6,361 bases of DNA from positions 1 through 6,361 of the forward strand of contig JAAZFP010000243.1 in assembly GCA_012511645.1 (NCBI GenBank), written 5' to 3'. The notes under the pieces were generated by a model. The model was not told the DNA's origin. It did no database searches and saw only the letters and a list, made by a program, of their open reading frames with translations. Below are positions 1-6,170 of the stretch, one piece after another. The position numbers were made by a program, and so were the translations under genes. Position 1 is the stretch's first letter. Every line of letters begins with the position of its first letter. The DNA comes from Microbacteriaceae bacterium (GTDB lineage: Bacteria > Actinomycetota > Actinomycetes > Actinomycetales > Microbacteriaceae).

Positions 1-435
1 CGCCCCGGCGCTCAGGTGCTGCTGCAGTACTACCAGTTCCTGCGTCTCGGCCGCGACGGCTACCGCGCGGTCCAGCAGGGCTCGATCGATGTGGCGACCT
101 ACCTGTCGTCAGAGATCGCAAAGCTCGCTCCCTTCGACCTCGTCAGCAAGGGTGACACCATTCCTGTGTTCGCATGGAAGCTGAAGAAGGGCGAGCGCAA
201 CTGGGATCTCTATGATCTCGCCGATCGTTTGCGCATGCGCGGATGGCTGGTGCCCGCCTACCCGATGCCTGACGATATGGCAGACCTGGTGGTGCAGCGC
301 ATCGTGGTTCGTCTCGGCCTGAGCCGTGATCTCGCAGAGCAGCTGCTTGACGCGATCAAGGAAGAAGTTGACTTCCTCGAGAACCTCGACGCACGCATCC
401 CTCGCGAGAAAGAGCGCACGAGCTTCTCGCACTAA
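1..435 (+). CDS. gadB: Glutamate decarboxylase, C-terminal part (partial, 5' end outside window)
   Basis: PLP-dependent glutamate decarboxylase converts glutamate to GABA and CO2 and consumes a cytoplasmic proton; in other bacteria it supports acid resistance. Reading from base 1 gives 144 residues with no start in the window. They match, from memory, the C-terminal domain of E. coli GadA/GadB: an opening RPGAQVLLQYYQFLRLGRDGY block, then LAPFDLVSKGD, FAWKLKKGE, LYDLADRLRMRGWLVPAYPMP, VVQRIVVRLGLSRDLAEQLL, and the ending SFSH. The PLP-binding lysine lies upstream of the window. The tail resembles the E. coli ending NSFKHT, whose histidine takes part in pH-dependent autoinhibition; here the last residue is His, so a similar switch is possible but inferred. 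The gene ends at TAA and is followed by a strong hairpin, so it is probably the last gene of its transcript. A glutamate/GABA antiporter is not seen in this window. Confidence 0.95.
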   Translation, partial: RPGAQVLLQYYQFLRLGRDGYRAVQQGSIDVATYLSSEIAKLAPFDLVSKGDTIPVFAWKLKKGERNWDLYDLADRLRMRGWLVPAYPMPDDMADLVVQRIVVRLGLSRDLAEQLLDAIKEEVDFLENLDARIPREKERTSFSH

Positions 436-443
436 GTGCTGAT

Positions 444-479
444 GGTGGGCGGCCGTCGCTGTGAGCTCGGCCGCCCACC
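444..479 (+). terminator. GC-rich hairpin after glutamate decarboxylase
   Basis: Bases 444-455 (GGTGGGCGGCCG) pair perfectly with 468-479 (CGGCCGCCCACC) around a 12-nt loop, nine bases after the decarboxylase stop codon. There is no T-run behind it, only CTCACCACC-type sequence, so this would be the tract-less hairpin type often proposed in high-GC actinobacteria. The stem and position are seen directly; the terminator role is inferred. Confidence 0.7.
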
Positions 480-548
480 TCACTCACCACCACTGCGTGC
501 GCGACACACGCGCCTCTTTCGAGACGAACACTGAATGGTACGACACGT

Positions 549-1448
549 ATGACGACTACTGAGGCAACCCTGCCGCACCGGGGCCGCACCCCATTTCTTG
601 TGCCTACGCTGACCAAACAGAGCTGGTCATTCATGATCGGTTCTGCGCTGTTCGCAGTCGGCACCCTGGTCGGGATGATTGATCCGAGCAACGCGAACCT
701 GACGAACCTGCTGTGCTTCATCGGCGCATGGTTCTTCACTGCGGCCGGGCTCATGCAACTCATCCTGAGCGGCAAGTCAGTGGTTCCCGTCGACTACGCG
801 CCGGGCATGATGTTCCGTGCGGTGTGGCTCGCAGCGGCGATCCAGAGCTTTGGCACGATCATGTTCAACGTGAGCACGAGTGCGGCACTCACGGCCCACA
901 CGGTGCACGATGAGCAGAAGCTCGTGTGGAACCCTGCCGCTGGCGGGTCGGTCGCCTTCTTGATCAGCGCGACCTTCGTCTACGTTGCCTACTATCGAGA
1001 TAACGGCAACCTGCGGGGGGCCAACCAGTCCGACTGGTGGGCTGCTCACATCAACATGATCGGCTGCATCGCTTTCGGTGTGTCAGCTGTCGGCGCGTTC
1101 GTGCTTTCGAGCGGCGCCACGAAGAACGCGGACCTCGCCAACTGGGGCACCCTCATTGGTGCGATCTGCTTCTTCCTCGCCTCTGCGATCTCGCTGCCAC
1201 AGCTCGGCTGGAATCGCCGCACCGCGATTTCTGCCACCTCTAAATTCCCCTTCTTTATTCGCATCAACCCCTGCCCGCACCGACCCGGTGCCGACGCAGA
1301 CACAACAGAAAGGATGTGCAACGCATATGTGCACACGAGTAGTCTGGCCCGACGCCAACGGATCGGTCATCATCGGGCGAAACATGGATTTTCACATGGA
1401 TTTGCTCACAAACCTGTGGAAGTTCCCGCGCGGCATCGAACGCAATGA
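549..1448 (+). CDS. YrhK-like six-helix membrane protein of unknown function
   Basis: The first about 220 residues form an integral membrane protein with six hydrophobic segments near residues 27-44, 53-73, 89-108, 132-148, 166-187 and 197-216. Phrases such as FMIGSALFAVGTLVGM, FNVSTSAAL, HINMIGCIAFGVSAVGAF and NWGTLIGAICFFLASAISL resemble actinobacterial YrhK-type proteins; this is recognition from memory and no biochemical role is known to me. The ATG at 549 gives a hydrophilic N-terminus before helix 1, but no good Shine-Dalgarno sequence precedes it. The 3' end is odd. The frame stays open to TGA at 1446-1448 and runs 122 bases into the downstream hydrolase gene. After about residue 220 the translation turns into a Pro/His/Arg-rich tail that looks non-coding. 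A TAA in another frame at 1241-1243 would end the protein soon after the sixth helix, so a one-base indel or error is possible. The membrane core is solid; the C-terminus is doubtful. Confidence 0.75.
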   Translation: MTTTEATLPHRGRTPFLVPTLTKQSWSFMIGSALFAVGTLVGMIDPSNANLTNLLCFIGAWFFTAAGLMQLILSGKSVVPVDYAPGMMFRAVWLAAAIQSFGTIMFNVSTSAALTAHTVHDEQKLVWNPAAGGSVAFLISATFVYVAYYRDNGNLRGANQSDWWAAHINMIGCIAFGVSAVGAFVLSSGATKNADLANWGTLIGAICFFLASAISLPQLGWNRRTAISATSKFPFFIRINPCPHRPGADADTTERMCNAYVHTSSLARRQRIGHHRAKHGFSHGFAHKPVEVPARHRTQ

Positions 1449-2412
1449 CGGGGTCAACGGCACCCTGACCTGGAAGGCAAAGTACGGCAGCATCGTTGCT
1501 ACCGCCTTCGACCTGGTCGCGTGCGACGGCATGAACGAGAAGGGGTTTGCCGGTCACATTCTGTGGCTCGCAGAGTCCGACTACGGCAAGCCCGCAGCTG
1601 ACGATGTGCAGCTCAGCCAGGCAGTCTGGCTGCAGTACTACCTCGATAACTTCGAGACGGTTGCCGAGGCAGTCGAGTGGACCGAGAGCAACAACGTGAA
1701 GATCGCGCAGCTCTTCGATCCGACCGGCCACCTCGTGCCCACCCTGCACCTCGCCATCAACGATGCGACCGGTGACTCGGCGATCATTGAGTACACCGAC
1801 GGCAACCCGAAGGTCTACCACAGCCGCGACTACCAGGTCATGACCAACTCACCGACCTACGATAAGCAGCTCGAACTCGTGAAGACTGTTGACGGCCTCG
1901 GTGGCGACAAGCCGCTGCCTGGCTCGACGCTTGCAAGCGACCGCTTTGCGCGCGCCTCGTTCTACGTTGCGCACCAGGTGCAGCCCAAGACCCAGGTCAA
2001 TGCGCTTGCTGCGATGTTCAGCATCATCCGCAACGCGGCACAGCCGTTCCGCACCCCAGAGCCCGGCAAGCCCGACGCCTCGCAGACGATTTGGCAGGTC
2101 GTGCTCGACGCAACGAACCTCCGCTACGTCTTCGAGTCCACCACGCGTCCCGGCATGGTGTGGGTTGACTTTGCCGACGTCAGCTTCAACGAGGGAACCA
2201 AGGTGCTCAAGCTCGACCTCGTCAGCAAGCTGCAGCTTGAGGGCGGTCTCGCGGGCAACGTGAGCCACAGCTTCCATGATCCGGGTGAGCTCGTCGACGA
2301 CCTGCTCGCTGCCGGTATGGATGCGCTCGAAATCGTTGCGAAGAAGCAGGACGAGTTCAAGGCAATCGCCAAGGAAGTGCAGTCGCTGGTCGGTAAGGTA
2401 AAAGCTGCCTAA
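1327..2412 (+). CDS. Linear amide C-N hydrolase (choloylglycine hydrolase / penicillin V acylase family, Cys-Ntn)
   Basis: This 361-residue protein belongs to the Ntn-hydrolase family that cleaves linear amide bonds: bile-salt hydrolases, penicillin V acylases and some N-acyl-homoserine-lactone acylases. The ATG at 1327 is chosen because it places Cys at residue 2, the N-terminal nucleophile exposed once Met is removed. Other family residues fit the known numbering: Arg18 and Asp21 in GRNMD, DGMNEKG at 67-73, Asn174 in MTNSPTYD, and the ASDRFARASF block at 202-211 holding the conserved arginine. The segment AGHILWL after DGMNEKG lacks the Asn of classical bile-salt hydrolases and has Trp80, more like the second (Gram-negative type) acylase cluster, so the substrate is probably not a bile salt. 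There is no signal peptide, so it should be cytoplasmic. The last about 45 residues form a charged helical tail. The ribosome-binding site AGAAAGGA (1307-1314) sits 12 nt before the start, rather far. A terminator follows. Confidence 0.9.
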   Translation: MCTRVVWPDANGSVIIGRNMDFHMDLLTNLWKFPRGIERNDGVNGTLTWKAKYGSIVATAFDLVACDGMNEKGFAGHILWLAESDYGKPAADDVQLSQAVWLQYYLDNFETVAEAVEWTESNNVKIAQLFDPTGHLVPTLHLAINDATGDSAIIEYTDGNPKVYHSRDYQVMTNSPTYDKQLELVKTVDGLGGDKPLPGSTLASDRFARASFYVAHQVQPKTQVNALAAMFSIIRNAAQPFRTPEPGKPDASQTIWQVVLDATNLRYVFESTTRPGMVWVDFADVSFNEGTKVLKLDLVSKLQLEGGLAGNVSHSFHDPGELVDDLLAAGMDALEIVAKKQDEFKAIAKEVQSLVGKVKAA

Positions 2413-2424
2413 GGTGACGAGATG

Positions 2425-2458
2425 ATGCGGGCGTTCGCCAGGAGGCGGGCGCCCGCAT
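2425..2458 (+). terminator. Rho-independent-type terminator after the amide hydrolase
   Basis: Bases 2425-2439 pair with 2444-2458 around the tetraloop AGGA. The outer nine pairs (ATGCGGGCG / CGCCCGCAT) are perfect; two G-T wobbles and four further G-C pairs continue the stem. It lies 13 nt after the hydrolase stop and is followed by the T-rich run TCTCGTTT, so it should end the upstream transcript before the transporter gene. Confidence 0.8.
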
Positions 2459-2481
2459 TCTCGTTTGCGCGGGGCGACACC

Positions 2482-2495
2482 CCCTTCGAAAAGGG
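2482..2495 (+). other. Small hairpin in the transporter leader
   Basis: CCCTT (2482-2486) pairs with AAGGG (2491-2495) around CGAA, followed by TATTTA. It lies between the larger terminator and the ribosome-binding site of the transporter gene. It could be a weak second terminator stem or part of the leader. The pairing is short and the function is unknown. Confidence 0.3.
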
Positions 2496-2505
2496 TATTT
2501 AGCTC

Positions 2506-2510
2506 AGGAG
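2506..2510 (+). promoter_or_regulatory. Ribosome-binding site deciding the transporter start
   Basis: AGGAG lies five bases before the ATG at 2516. It favours that start over an in-frame TTG at 2465, which would add a 17-residue polar stretch encoded largely by the leader hairpin region. Confidence 0.8.
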
Positions 2511-2515
2511 TAACG

Positions 2516-3484
2516 ATGGTTGTCGGTTCAATGCCCATACTCGGCGTGGTGCTTGCGCTGCTTTCAGCAGCCGTGCTGGCCGCTGGCAACCTGTGGCAGG
2601 CGCGCGGAGTGCAGGCCGCGACGGCGAATGCGAGCGGCGCGGCATCGATGCTGCAGCTGCTGAAAACCCCGATCTGGCTTGCCGGCACCGCAATGTTTGG
2701 CATAGCGATTCTGCTGCAGATGGGCAGCCTGACCTTTGCCCCCCTTATTCTGGTGCAGCCGATCGGTGTGGCGGCACTCGTCTTTACCGCGCTGTTCACC
2801 GCGAAGGCCACGGGACGACGGCCCTCGCGTGGCGTCATCACGGCCATCATCATCACCCTGATCGGTGTCTCGGCCTACGTCGTCGTGGCATCGATCGTCA
2901 GCGTGCAAAAGCCGATCGGTGACCAGCAACTCATCGAGATGCTGTCAACACTCGCGGCGGTGCTGGTTGCATCGCTCGTGCTCATCGTCGTTGGTAAGAA
3001 GAAGAAACGCGCCCCCATTCTGTATGTGGTGCTCGGCGGTGTGTACTCCGGTTTCGTGGCGACCCTTGGCAAGACCGTGATCCTGCGTGTGGAGGCCATG
3101 TTCAAAGACGGGCATTTCCACTTTGGCAGTGAGGGGTGGCTCACCCTCTTGTGCCTGATCGGTATCGGTATCGCCTCAGCGCTGTCGATCTACTTCGTGC
3201 AGTTCTCACACACCTGCAATTCACCAGATGTGGTCATTGCCGGACTCACCGTTGTTGATCCCGGTGTCGCAGTGGTGCTCGGCATCACGATTCTGCAAGA
3301 AGCTGCGGGCGCTCCGCTGTGGTCGACCTTTGCGTTCATCGCAGCCGGTGCGGTCGCGTTTGTCGGTGTCTACCGGCTCGCCAAAGAAGAGACGAAATCC
3401 GACGCTGAAGCGACGGCTGCGGTCGAAGACACCGCCGAGTCAGTCGCTACCGGCGATCCCGTCGTTTCTCGAGACGAGTTGTGA
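2516..3484 (+). CDS. DMT-superfamily (NIPA-like) transporter
   Basis: A 322-residue membrane protein with about nine hydrophobic segments, near residues 7-25, 52-70, 74-95, 106-129, 140-160, 167-188, 208-229, 238-260 and 269-287. Its layout and motifs resemble the drug/metabolite transporter superfamily, especially the NIPA-like branch: LILVQPIGVAALVFTALFTA (78-97) and AGLTVVDPGVAVVLGITIL (242-260), two matching motifs in the two halves, each with a conserved proline in the membrane. A KKKKR cluster (161-165) marks a cytoplasmic loop by the positive-inside rule, and the roughly 35-residue C-terminus is acidic and probably cytoplasmic. NIPA proteins have been linked to magnesium transport, but bacterial relatives are mostly uncharacterised, so the substrate is open. 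The ATG at 2516 has AGGAG at ideal spacing. The upstream terminator implies a separate transcript. The gene converges with the FUSC gene on the other strand, with a 38-bp overlap of the two tails. Confidence 0.85.
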   Translation: MVVGSMPILGVVLALLSAAVLAAGNLWQARGVQAATANASGAASMLQLLKTPIWLAGTAMFGIAILLQMGSLTFAPLILVQPIGVAALVFTALFTAKATGRRPSRGVITAIIITLIGVSAYVVVASIVSVQKPIGDQQLIEMLSTLAAVLVASLVLIVVGKKKKRAPILYVVLGGVYSGFVATLGKTVILRVEAMFKDGHFHFGSEGWLTLLCLIGIGIASALSIYFVQFSHTCNSPDVVIAGLTVVDPGVAVVLGITILQEAAGAPLWSTFAFIAAGAVAFVGVYRLAKEETKSDAEATAAVEDTAESVATGDPVVSRDEL

Positions 3485-4412
3485 CGAGACTCACCGCAGC
3501 TCCACATGCGAGGGCTACGACGGTCGCAAAGAGCACCGACTCGAGGCGAAACACACCGAGCATCACCTGCGAGTATTCCGAGGCGGTCGTCAGCAGCACC
3601 GCTGGCGTGAGACACACGACAAACATGCCGTAGTTGCCCTCATTAATGTAGGCAACACAGAACACCAGCAGGACGATCGCACACACCATCGGAAATGGTG
3701 CTGGGAGCGATGCGAGCGGTACGGCGATCAGGGCCCCGGCAACGGAGCCACCGATGCGAAGCACCGTGCGCGAGGCGCGCTCATGGGCACCGACCGACAA
3801 CAGAATGGTGAATGACAGGAGCGTCCACTCGACGTAGGGGAAGCCGACCGCTTCGGCTACGAGCACAATCACCACTGCGCCTAAGGCGGCCGCGATGCCG
3901 TAGGTGAGCCGATCGCGGGTGGGCACCGATACATGTGCATGCACGTCGCGCCGGTGCATAATCGCGGCAAAGACGAGGACGACGGCGCCGCCGATGAACG
4001 ACCCGAGCACCACATGCCACACCTCCGCGCCAGCCTGGGACAGCGAAGCGAATGCGAGCAGATTGACGGGGGATCGGGTCAGCAACATGCTCTCGCCGAC
4101 GCTGATGAAACCCTGCACGAGGCTGACCACGATCAGGGCAACAATGGTCACCCAGAGCCCGAGGCTACCGACAGCAAACCCGAGGAGCGCGACCGCGATC
4201 GACCAGCAGACGGAGAAGATTCGTGCCCGAATATCGTTCGCCCTGATAATAGACAGCAGGAAGAGCAGGGTCAAGTATCCTGACGTCGCGGTGTTGGGGC
4301 CAATGAGCGCCTGGCTAAGACCAAGCACCCCGGCCGCAACCGCGACGAGCAACACCGCGAAAAGCACCGGGCGCGGATGCAGCGCAACGCTCGAGCGTAG
4401 GTTCGTTAGCAT
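3447..4412 (-). CDS. FUSC-family membrane protein (putative aromatic-acid or drug exporter)
   Basis: The 321-residue product consists of two hydrophobic halves. The first spans about residues 16-151 (four to five helices). The second, about 170-310, includes WTLLSFTILLSVGAHERASRTVLRIGGSVAGALIAVPLA (196-234), which fits the FUSC core in which a Trp/Ser helix is followed by conserved arginines and a glycine-rich helix. FUSC proteins (fusaric acid resistance / YccS / aromatic acid efflux) are inner-membrane proteins; the substrate here cannot be told. There is no large cytoplasmic domain, so it is a compact form. The ATG at 4410-4412 (- strand) has GAGG eight bases upstream. The tail ends in an arginine-rich stretch. 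The gene is divergent from the ThrE-type exporter, with a perfect inverted repeat in the shared spacer, and convergent with the DMT transporter. The family call is fairly firm and the role is inferred. Confidence 0.8.
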   Translation of the reverse strand: MLTNLRSSVALHPRPVLFAVLLVAVAAGVLGLSQALIGPNTATSGYLTLLFLLSIIRANDIRARIFSVCWSIAVALLGFAVGSLGLWVTIVALIVVSLVQGFISVGESMLLTRSPVNLLAFASLSQAGAEVWHVVLGSFIGGAVVLVFAAIMHRRDVHAHVSVPTRDRLTYGIAAALGAVVIVLVAEAVGFPYVEWTLLSFTILLSVGAHERASRTVLRIGGSVAGALIAVPLASLPAPFPMVCAIVLLVFCVAYINEGNYGMFVVCLTPAVLLTTASEYSQVMLGVFRLESVLFATVVALACGAAVSLVTTRLEKRRDRR

Positions 4413-4445
4413 TGTGCGCCTCGCTTGAGTGCATACCGGGGGAGA

Positions 4446-4465
4446 AGAGTGAAGTGTTTCACTCT
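4446..4465. promoter_or_regulatory. Perfect 20-bp inverted repeat, likely operator, in divergent spacer
   Basis: AGAGTGAA (4446-4453) and TTCACTCT (4458-4465) are exact reverse complements around GTGT. The site lies about midway between the divergent FUSC and ThrE-type genes. On the + strand a -10-like TAGACT (4473-4478) with GTGAAG (4449-4454) at 18-nt spacing would put the repeat over the -35 region of the thrE promoter. On the - strand GTGAAA and GTATGC-type hexamers are weaker candidates. The repeat is seen directly; a repressor (TetR, GntR or MarR type) binding here is inferred. No regulator gene is in the window. Confidence 0.55.
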
Positions 4466-4513
4466 GCCAGCGTAGACTGCTGTTGGAAATCTCGTGACAG
4501 TGTGAACAGGCAT

Positions 4514-4519
4514 GGAGGT
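4514..4519 (+). promoter_or_regulatory. Ribosome-binding site deciding the ThrE start
   Basis: GGAGGT ends four bases before the ATG at 4524. An in-frame ATG at 4512 overlaps this Shine-Dalgarno sequence and has none of its own, so 4524 is the better start. Confidence 0.85.
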
Positions 4520-4523
4520 CGCT

Positions 4524-5972
4524 ATGGCCGGAATGTTGGGTCGACTTCGTGGTGCGGTGCGGGCACTCGGTCGAGAAGACACGCCACCAGCTGGCCCTGA
4601 CGGTGCCAGCCTCATCGCGATGATTGGCGCTATCGGTCCCGCACTCTTGGGGTCAGCGCAGGCGACGAGTGACGTGCAGAAGACGCTGCGCCGACTGGCT
4701 GCGCAGTATGGGCGCCCCGACCTTCGCGTGTTTGTATTGCCCACCCTCGTGATGGTCGAAGACTCCCAGAAGACTCCCGCGGCAACTGCGATCTTTCCGG
4801 CCGAAGACGGTGACTTGCGCCTCGACCAGGCAGCTGCGGTCGACCATATCGTGCGAGTCGCGTTGCGCGAGGGCACCGATCCCGCCCAGGTTGTTGCCGA
4901 GATCGCCGAGTTGAAGCGTTCGACTCCACGCTTTGGGCCGCTGGGGGTGATCCTCGGGCACACACTGCTCAGTGTTGGTTTTGGCCTCGTCATCAACCCC
5001 ACAGTGACGGCGCTGCCGGTCTATGTGGTGCTGGGTGCGATCGTGGGCGTCATTCTTGTGCTTGCGCCGCGCGCGGCAACACTGTCGCTGATCCTGCCCG
5101 TGTTCACCGCATTCGCCGTCACGCTGATTGTGTCGCTCGTGGTGCGGCCCCTGGTGCATGATGATGTGGTGCGGCTCGTCGCGCCCGCGCTTGTGTCGTT
5201 CTTGCCGGGCCTCACCCTGACGATTGCTGCGGTCGAGCTCACCGCAGGCCAGATCATCGCGGGGGCGAGCCGGCTCGTGTTTGGCATCGCGCGCCTGGCA
5301 TTACTTGCCTTCGGGGTGTTCGCCGGCATGACCGTTGCTGGCACCCCGACCGTGACGAGCACACCCTCTCAGCTCGGTGAGTGGGCGCCGTGGGTGGGCA
5401 TCGCGCGCGTGAGCCTCGGCTACACCCTGTACTCGTCGGCACCGCGAGGATCCCTCGTCTGGATTCTGTATGCTCTCGTCGTCGCCTACAGCGCGCAGTT
5501 GCTTGGCAATGTACTGGTCGGAGCCGAACTTTCAGGGCTCATCGGGGCCGCGGTCGTCGTGCCGGCTGCCTACCTCGCGGCGCGCGTGAGGGTCGCCCCG
5601 CCCGCGGGCATCATGCTGACCTGCGCATACTGGTTGCTCGTGCCCGGGGCAATGGGCTTCATTGGAATCAGCGAAGCGGCATCGGGAGCTGCTGGCGCGT
5701 CCAACACCATTCTGCAGACCTTCGGCTCGCTCATTGCGATCGCCATTGGCATGGTGGTGGGCGCCGGTATCAGCCGTGACTTCACTGCTGTGGTGCAGGG
5801 GTGGAAAGATCCGACCCGAGCACTGTCAGACGGTGGAGACACTCACGCCGCAGATGATGCGAAGCCCGCTCCTTCGGCTACTTCTTCTTTGGACGGAACC
5901 ACGGAAACAGCGAGCCAATTACCACGCCCGCAAGCAGCACCACGAGGAACCACGCCCACGTCGGCATCGTGA
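4524..5972 (+). CDS. thrE: Threonine/serine exporter, ThrE type
   Basis: A 482-residue protein close in length to Corynebacterium glutamicum ThrE (about 489), which exports threonine and serine using the proton motive force. The order of parts fits: a soluble N-terminal domain (about 1-135) with LLGSAQATSDVQKTLRRLAAQYG (41-63) and LPTLVMVED (72-80), then about ten membrane segments from residue 138 to 415. The first bundle contains FLPGLTLTIAAVELTAGQIIAGASRLVFG (226-254), the Pro-Gly and Glu/Gly pattern of the ThrE/YjjP half. The second contains PPAGIMLTCAYWLLVPGAMGF (359-379), the matching Pro-Gly helix of the ThrE_2 half. The 65-residue C-terminus is hydrophilic and low in complexity. Its last about 31 residues are encoded opposite the 3' end of the LapA-domain gene, a 95-bp convergent overlap, so this end may vary between relatives. 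Start at 4524 is supported by GGAGGT. The upstream palindrome suggests co-regulation with the divergent FUSC gene. Confidence 0.9.
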   Translation: MAGMLGRLRGAVRALGREDTPPAGPDGASLIAMIGAIGPALLGSAQATSDVQKTLRRLAAQYGRPDLRVFVLPTLVMVEDSQKTPAATAIFPAEDGDLRLDQAAAVDHIVRVALREGTDPAQVVAEIAELKRSTPRFGPLGVILGHTLLSVGFGLVINPTVTALPVYVVLGAIVGVILVLAPRAATLSLILPVFTAFAVTLIVSLVVRPLVHDDVVRLVAPALVSFLPGLTLTIAAVELTAGQIIAGASRLVFGIARLALLAFGVFAGMTVAGTPTVTSTPSQLGEWAPWVGIARVSLGYTLYSSAPRGSLVWILYALVVAYSAQLLGNVLVGAELSGLIGAAVVVPAAYLAARVRVAPPAGIMLTCAYWLLVPGAMGFIGISEAASGAAGASNTILQTFGSLIAIAIGMVVGAGISRDFTAVVQGWKDPTRALSDGGDTHAADDAKPAPSATSSLDGTTETASQLPRPQAAPRGTTPTSAS

Positions 5973-6114
5973 ATTGCAAGAACAGGAAGCGCAGCGTTGC
6001 GGGGCCGACGTTCGAAAAGACAAAGGCGAGCGCGACGATCGAGAGAATGATCGCAATGATGGCCTTCGTGTTTGACTTTGCGTCAGCTGATGACGGTGCT
6101 TGCTGATCTGCCAT
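5878..6114 (-). CDS. Small LapA-domain (DUF1049) membrane protein
   Basis: The 78-residue protein has a polar N-terminus (about 1-16), a membrane helix at about 17-36 (TKAIIAIILSIVALAFVFSN), the short linker VGPATLRFLFLQFTMP, a second helix at about 53-69 (WAWFLVVLLAGVVIGSL), and a basic tail ending in RPKKK. This two-helix hairpin with an N-x-x-P-x-x-x-x-F-L linker is the LapA/DUF1049 pattern. In E. coli LapA works with LapB in lipopolysaccharide control; a Gram-positive actinobacterium has no LPS, so that name should not be carried over as a function, and its role here is unknown. The ATG at 6112-6114 (- strand) has a strong GAGGAG at 6120-6125, five bases away. The gene lies 93 bases downstream of the DUF445 gene on the same strand, with a palindrome in the gap. 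Its 3' end overlaps the thrE tail. Confidence 0.88.
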   Translation of the reverse strand: MADQQAPSSADAKSNTKAIIAIILSIVALAFVFSNVGPATLRFLFLQFTMPTWAWFLVVLLAGVVIGSLFPWFRPKKK

Positions 6115-6119
6115 GGTTT

Positions 6120-6125
6120 CTCCTC
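6120..6125 (-). promoter_or_regulatory. Ribosome-binding site of the LapA-domain gene
   Basis: On the - strand the sequence reads GAGGAG, five bases before the ATG at 6114, which fixes the start of this small gene. Confidence 0.85.
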
Positions 6126-6170
6126 ACAGAGTGGTGTGTGCAGAGGCTCGCCTGTGCCCCTTCGCAAATA

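Noticed and set aside
1078..1326. Possible N-terminal extension of the amide hydrolase
   Set aside because: The frame is open upstream, but the family needs Cys directly after the initiator Met, which fixes the start at 1327; the upstream stretch is the membrane protein read out of frame.
2465..2515. TTG start for the DMT transporter
   Set aside because: No ribosome-binding site precedes it, while the ATG at 2516 has AGGAG at ideal spacing.
1849..2856. Long open frame of 335 codons on the - strand
   Set aside because: It lies antisense to the well-supported amide hydrolase and the transporter, crosses their terminator, and its translation has no recognisable domain; it is a by-product of high-GC codon bias.
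3904..4428. Open frames of 174 and 116 codons on the + strand across the FUSC gene
   Set aside because: They are antisense to the membrane protein and their hydrophilic, Asp/Glu/Arg/Thr-rich translations have no motif or ribosome-binding site.
4512..4523. ATG at 4512 as the ThrE start
   Set aside because: It overlaps the GGAGGT that serves the ATG at 4524 and lacks its own Shine-Dalgarno sequence.
5861..5877. CGAAG...CTTCG stem near the end of the LapA-domain gene as a bidirectional terminator
   Set aside because: Only five base pairs with a seven-base loop, lying within the thrE coding region and without a clear T-run; too weak to call.
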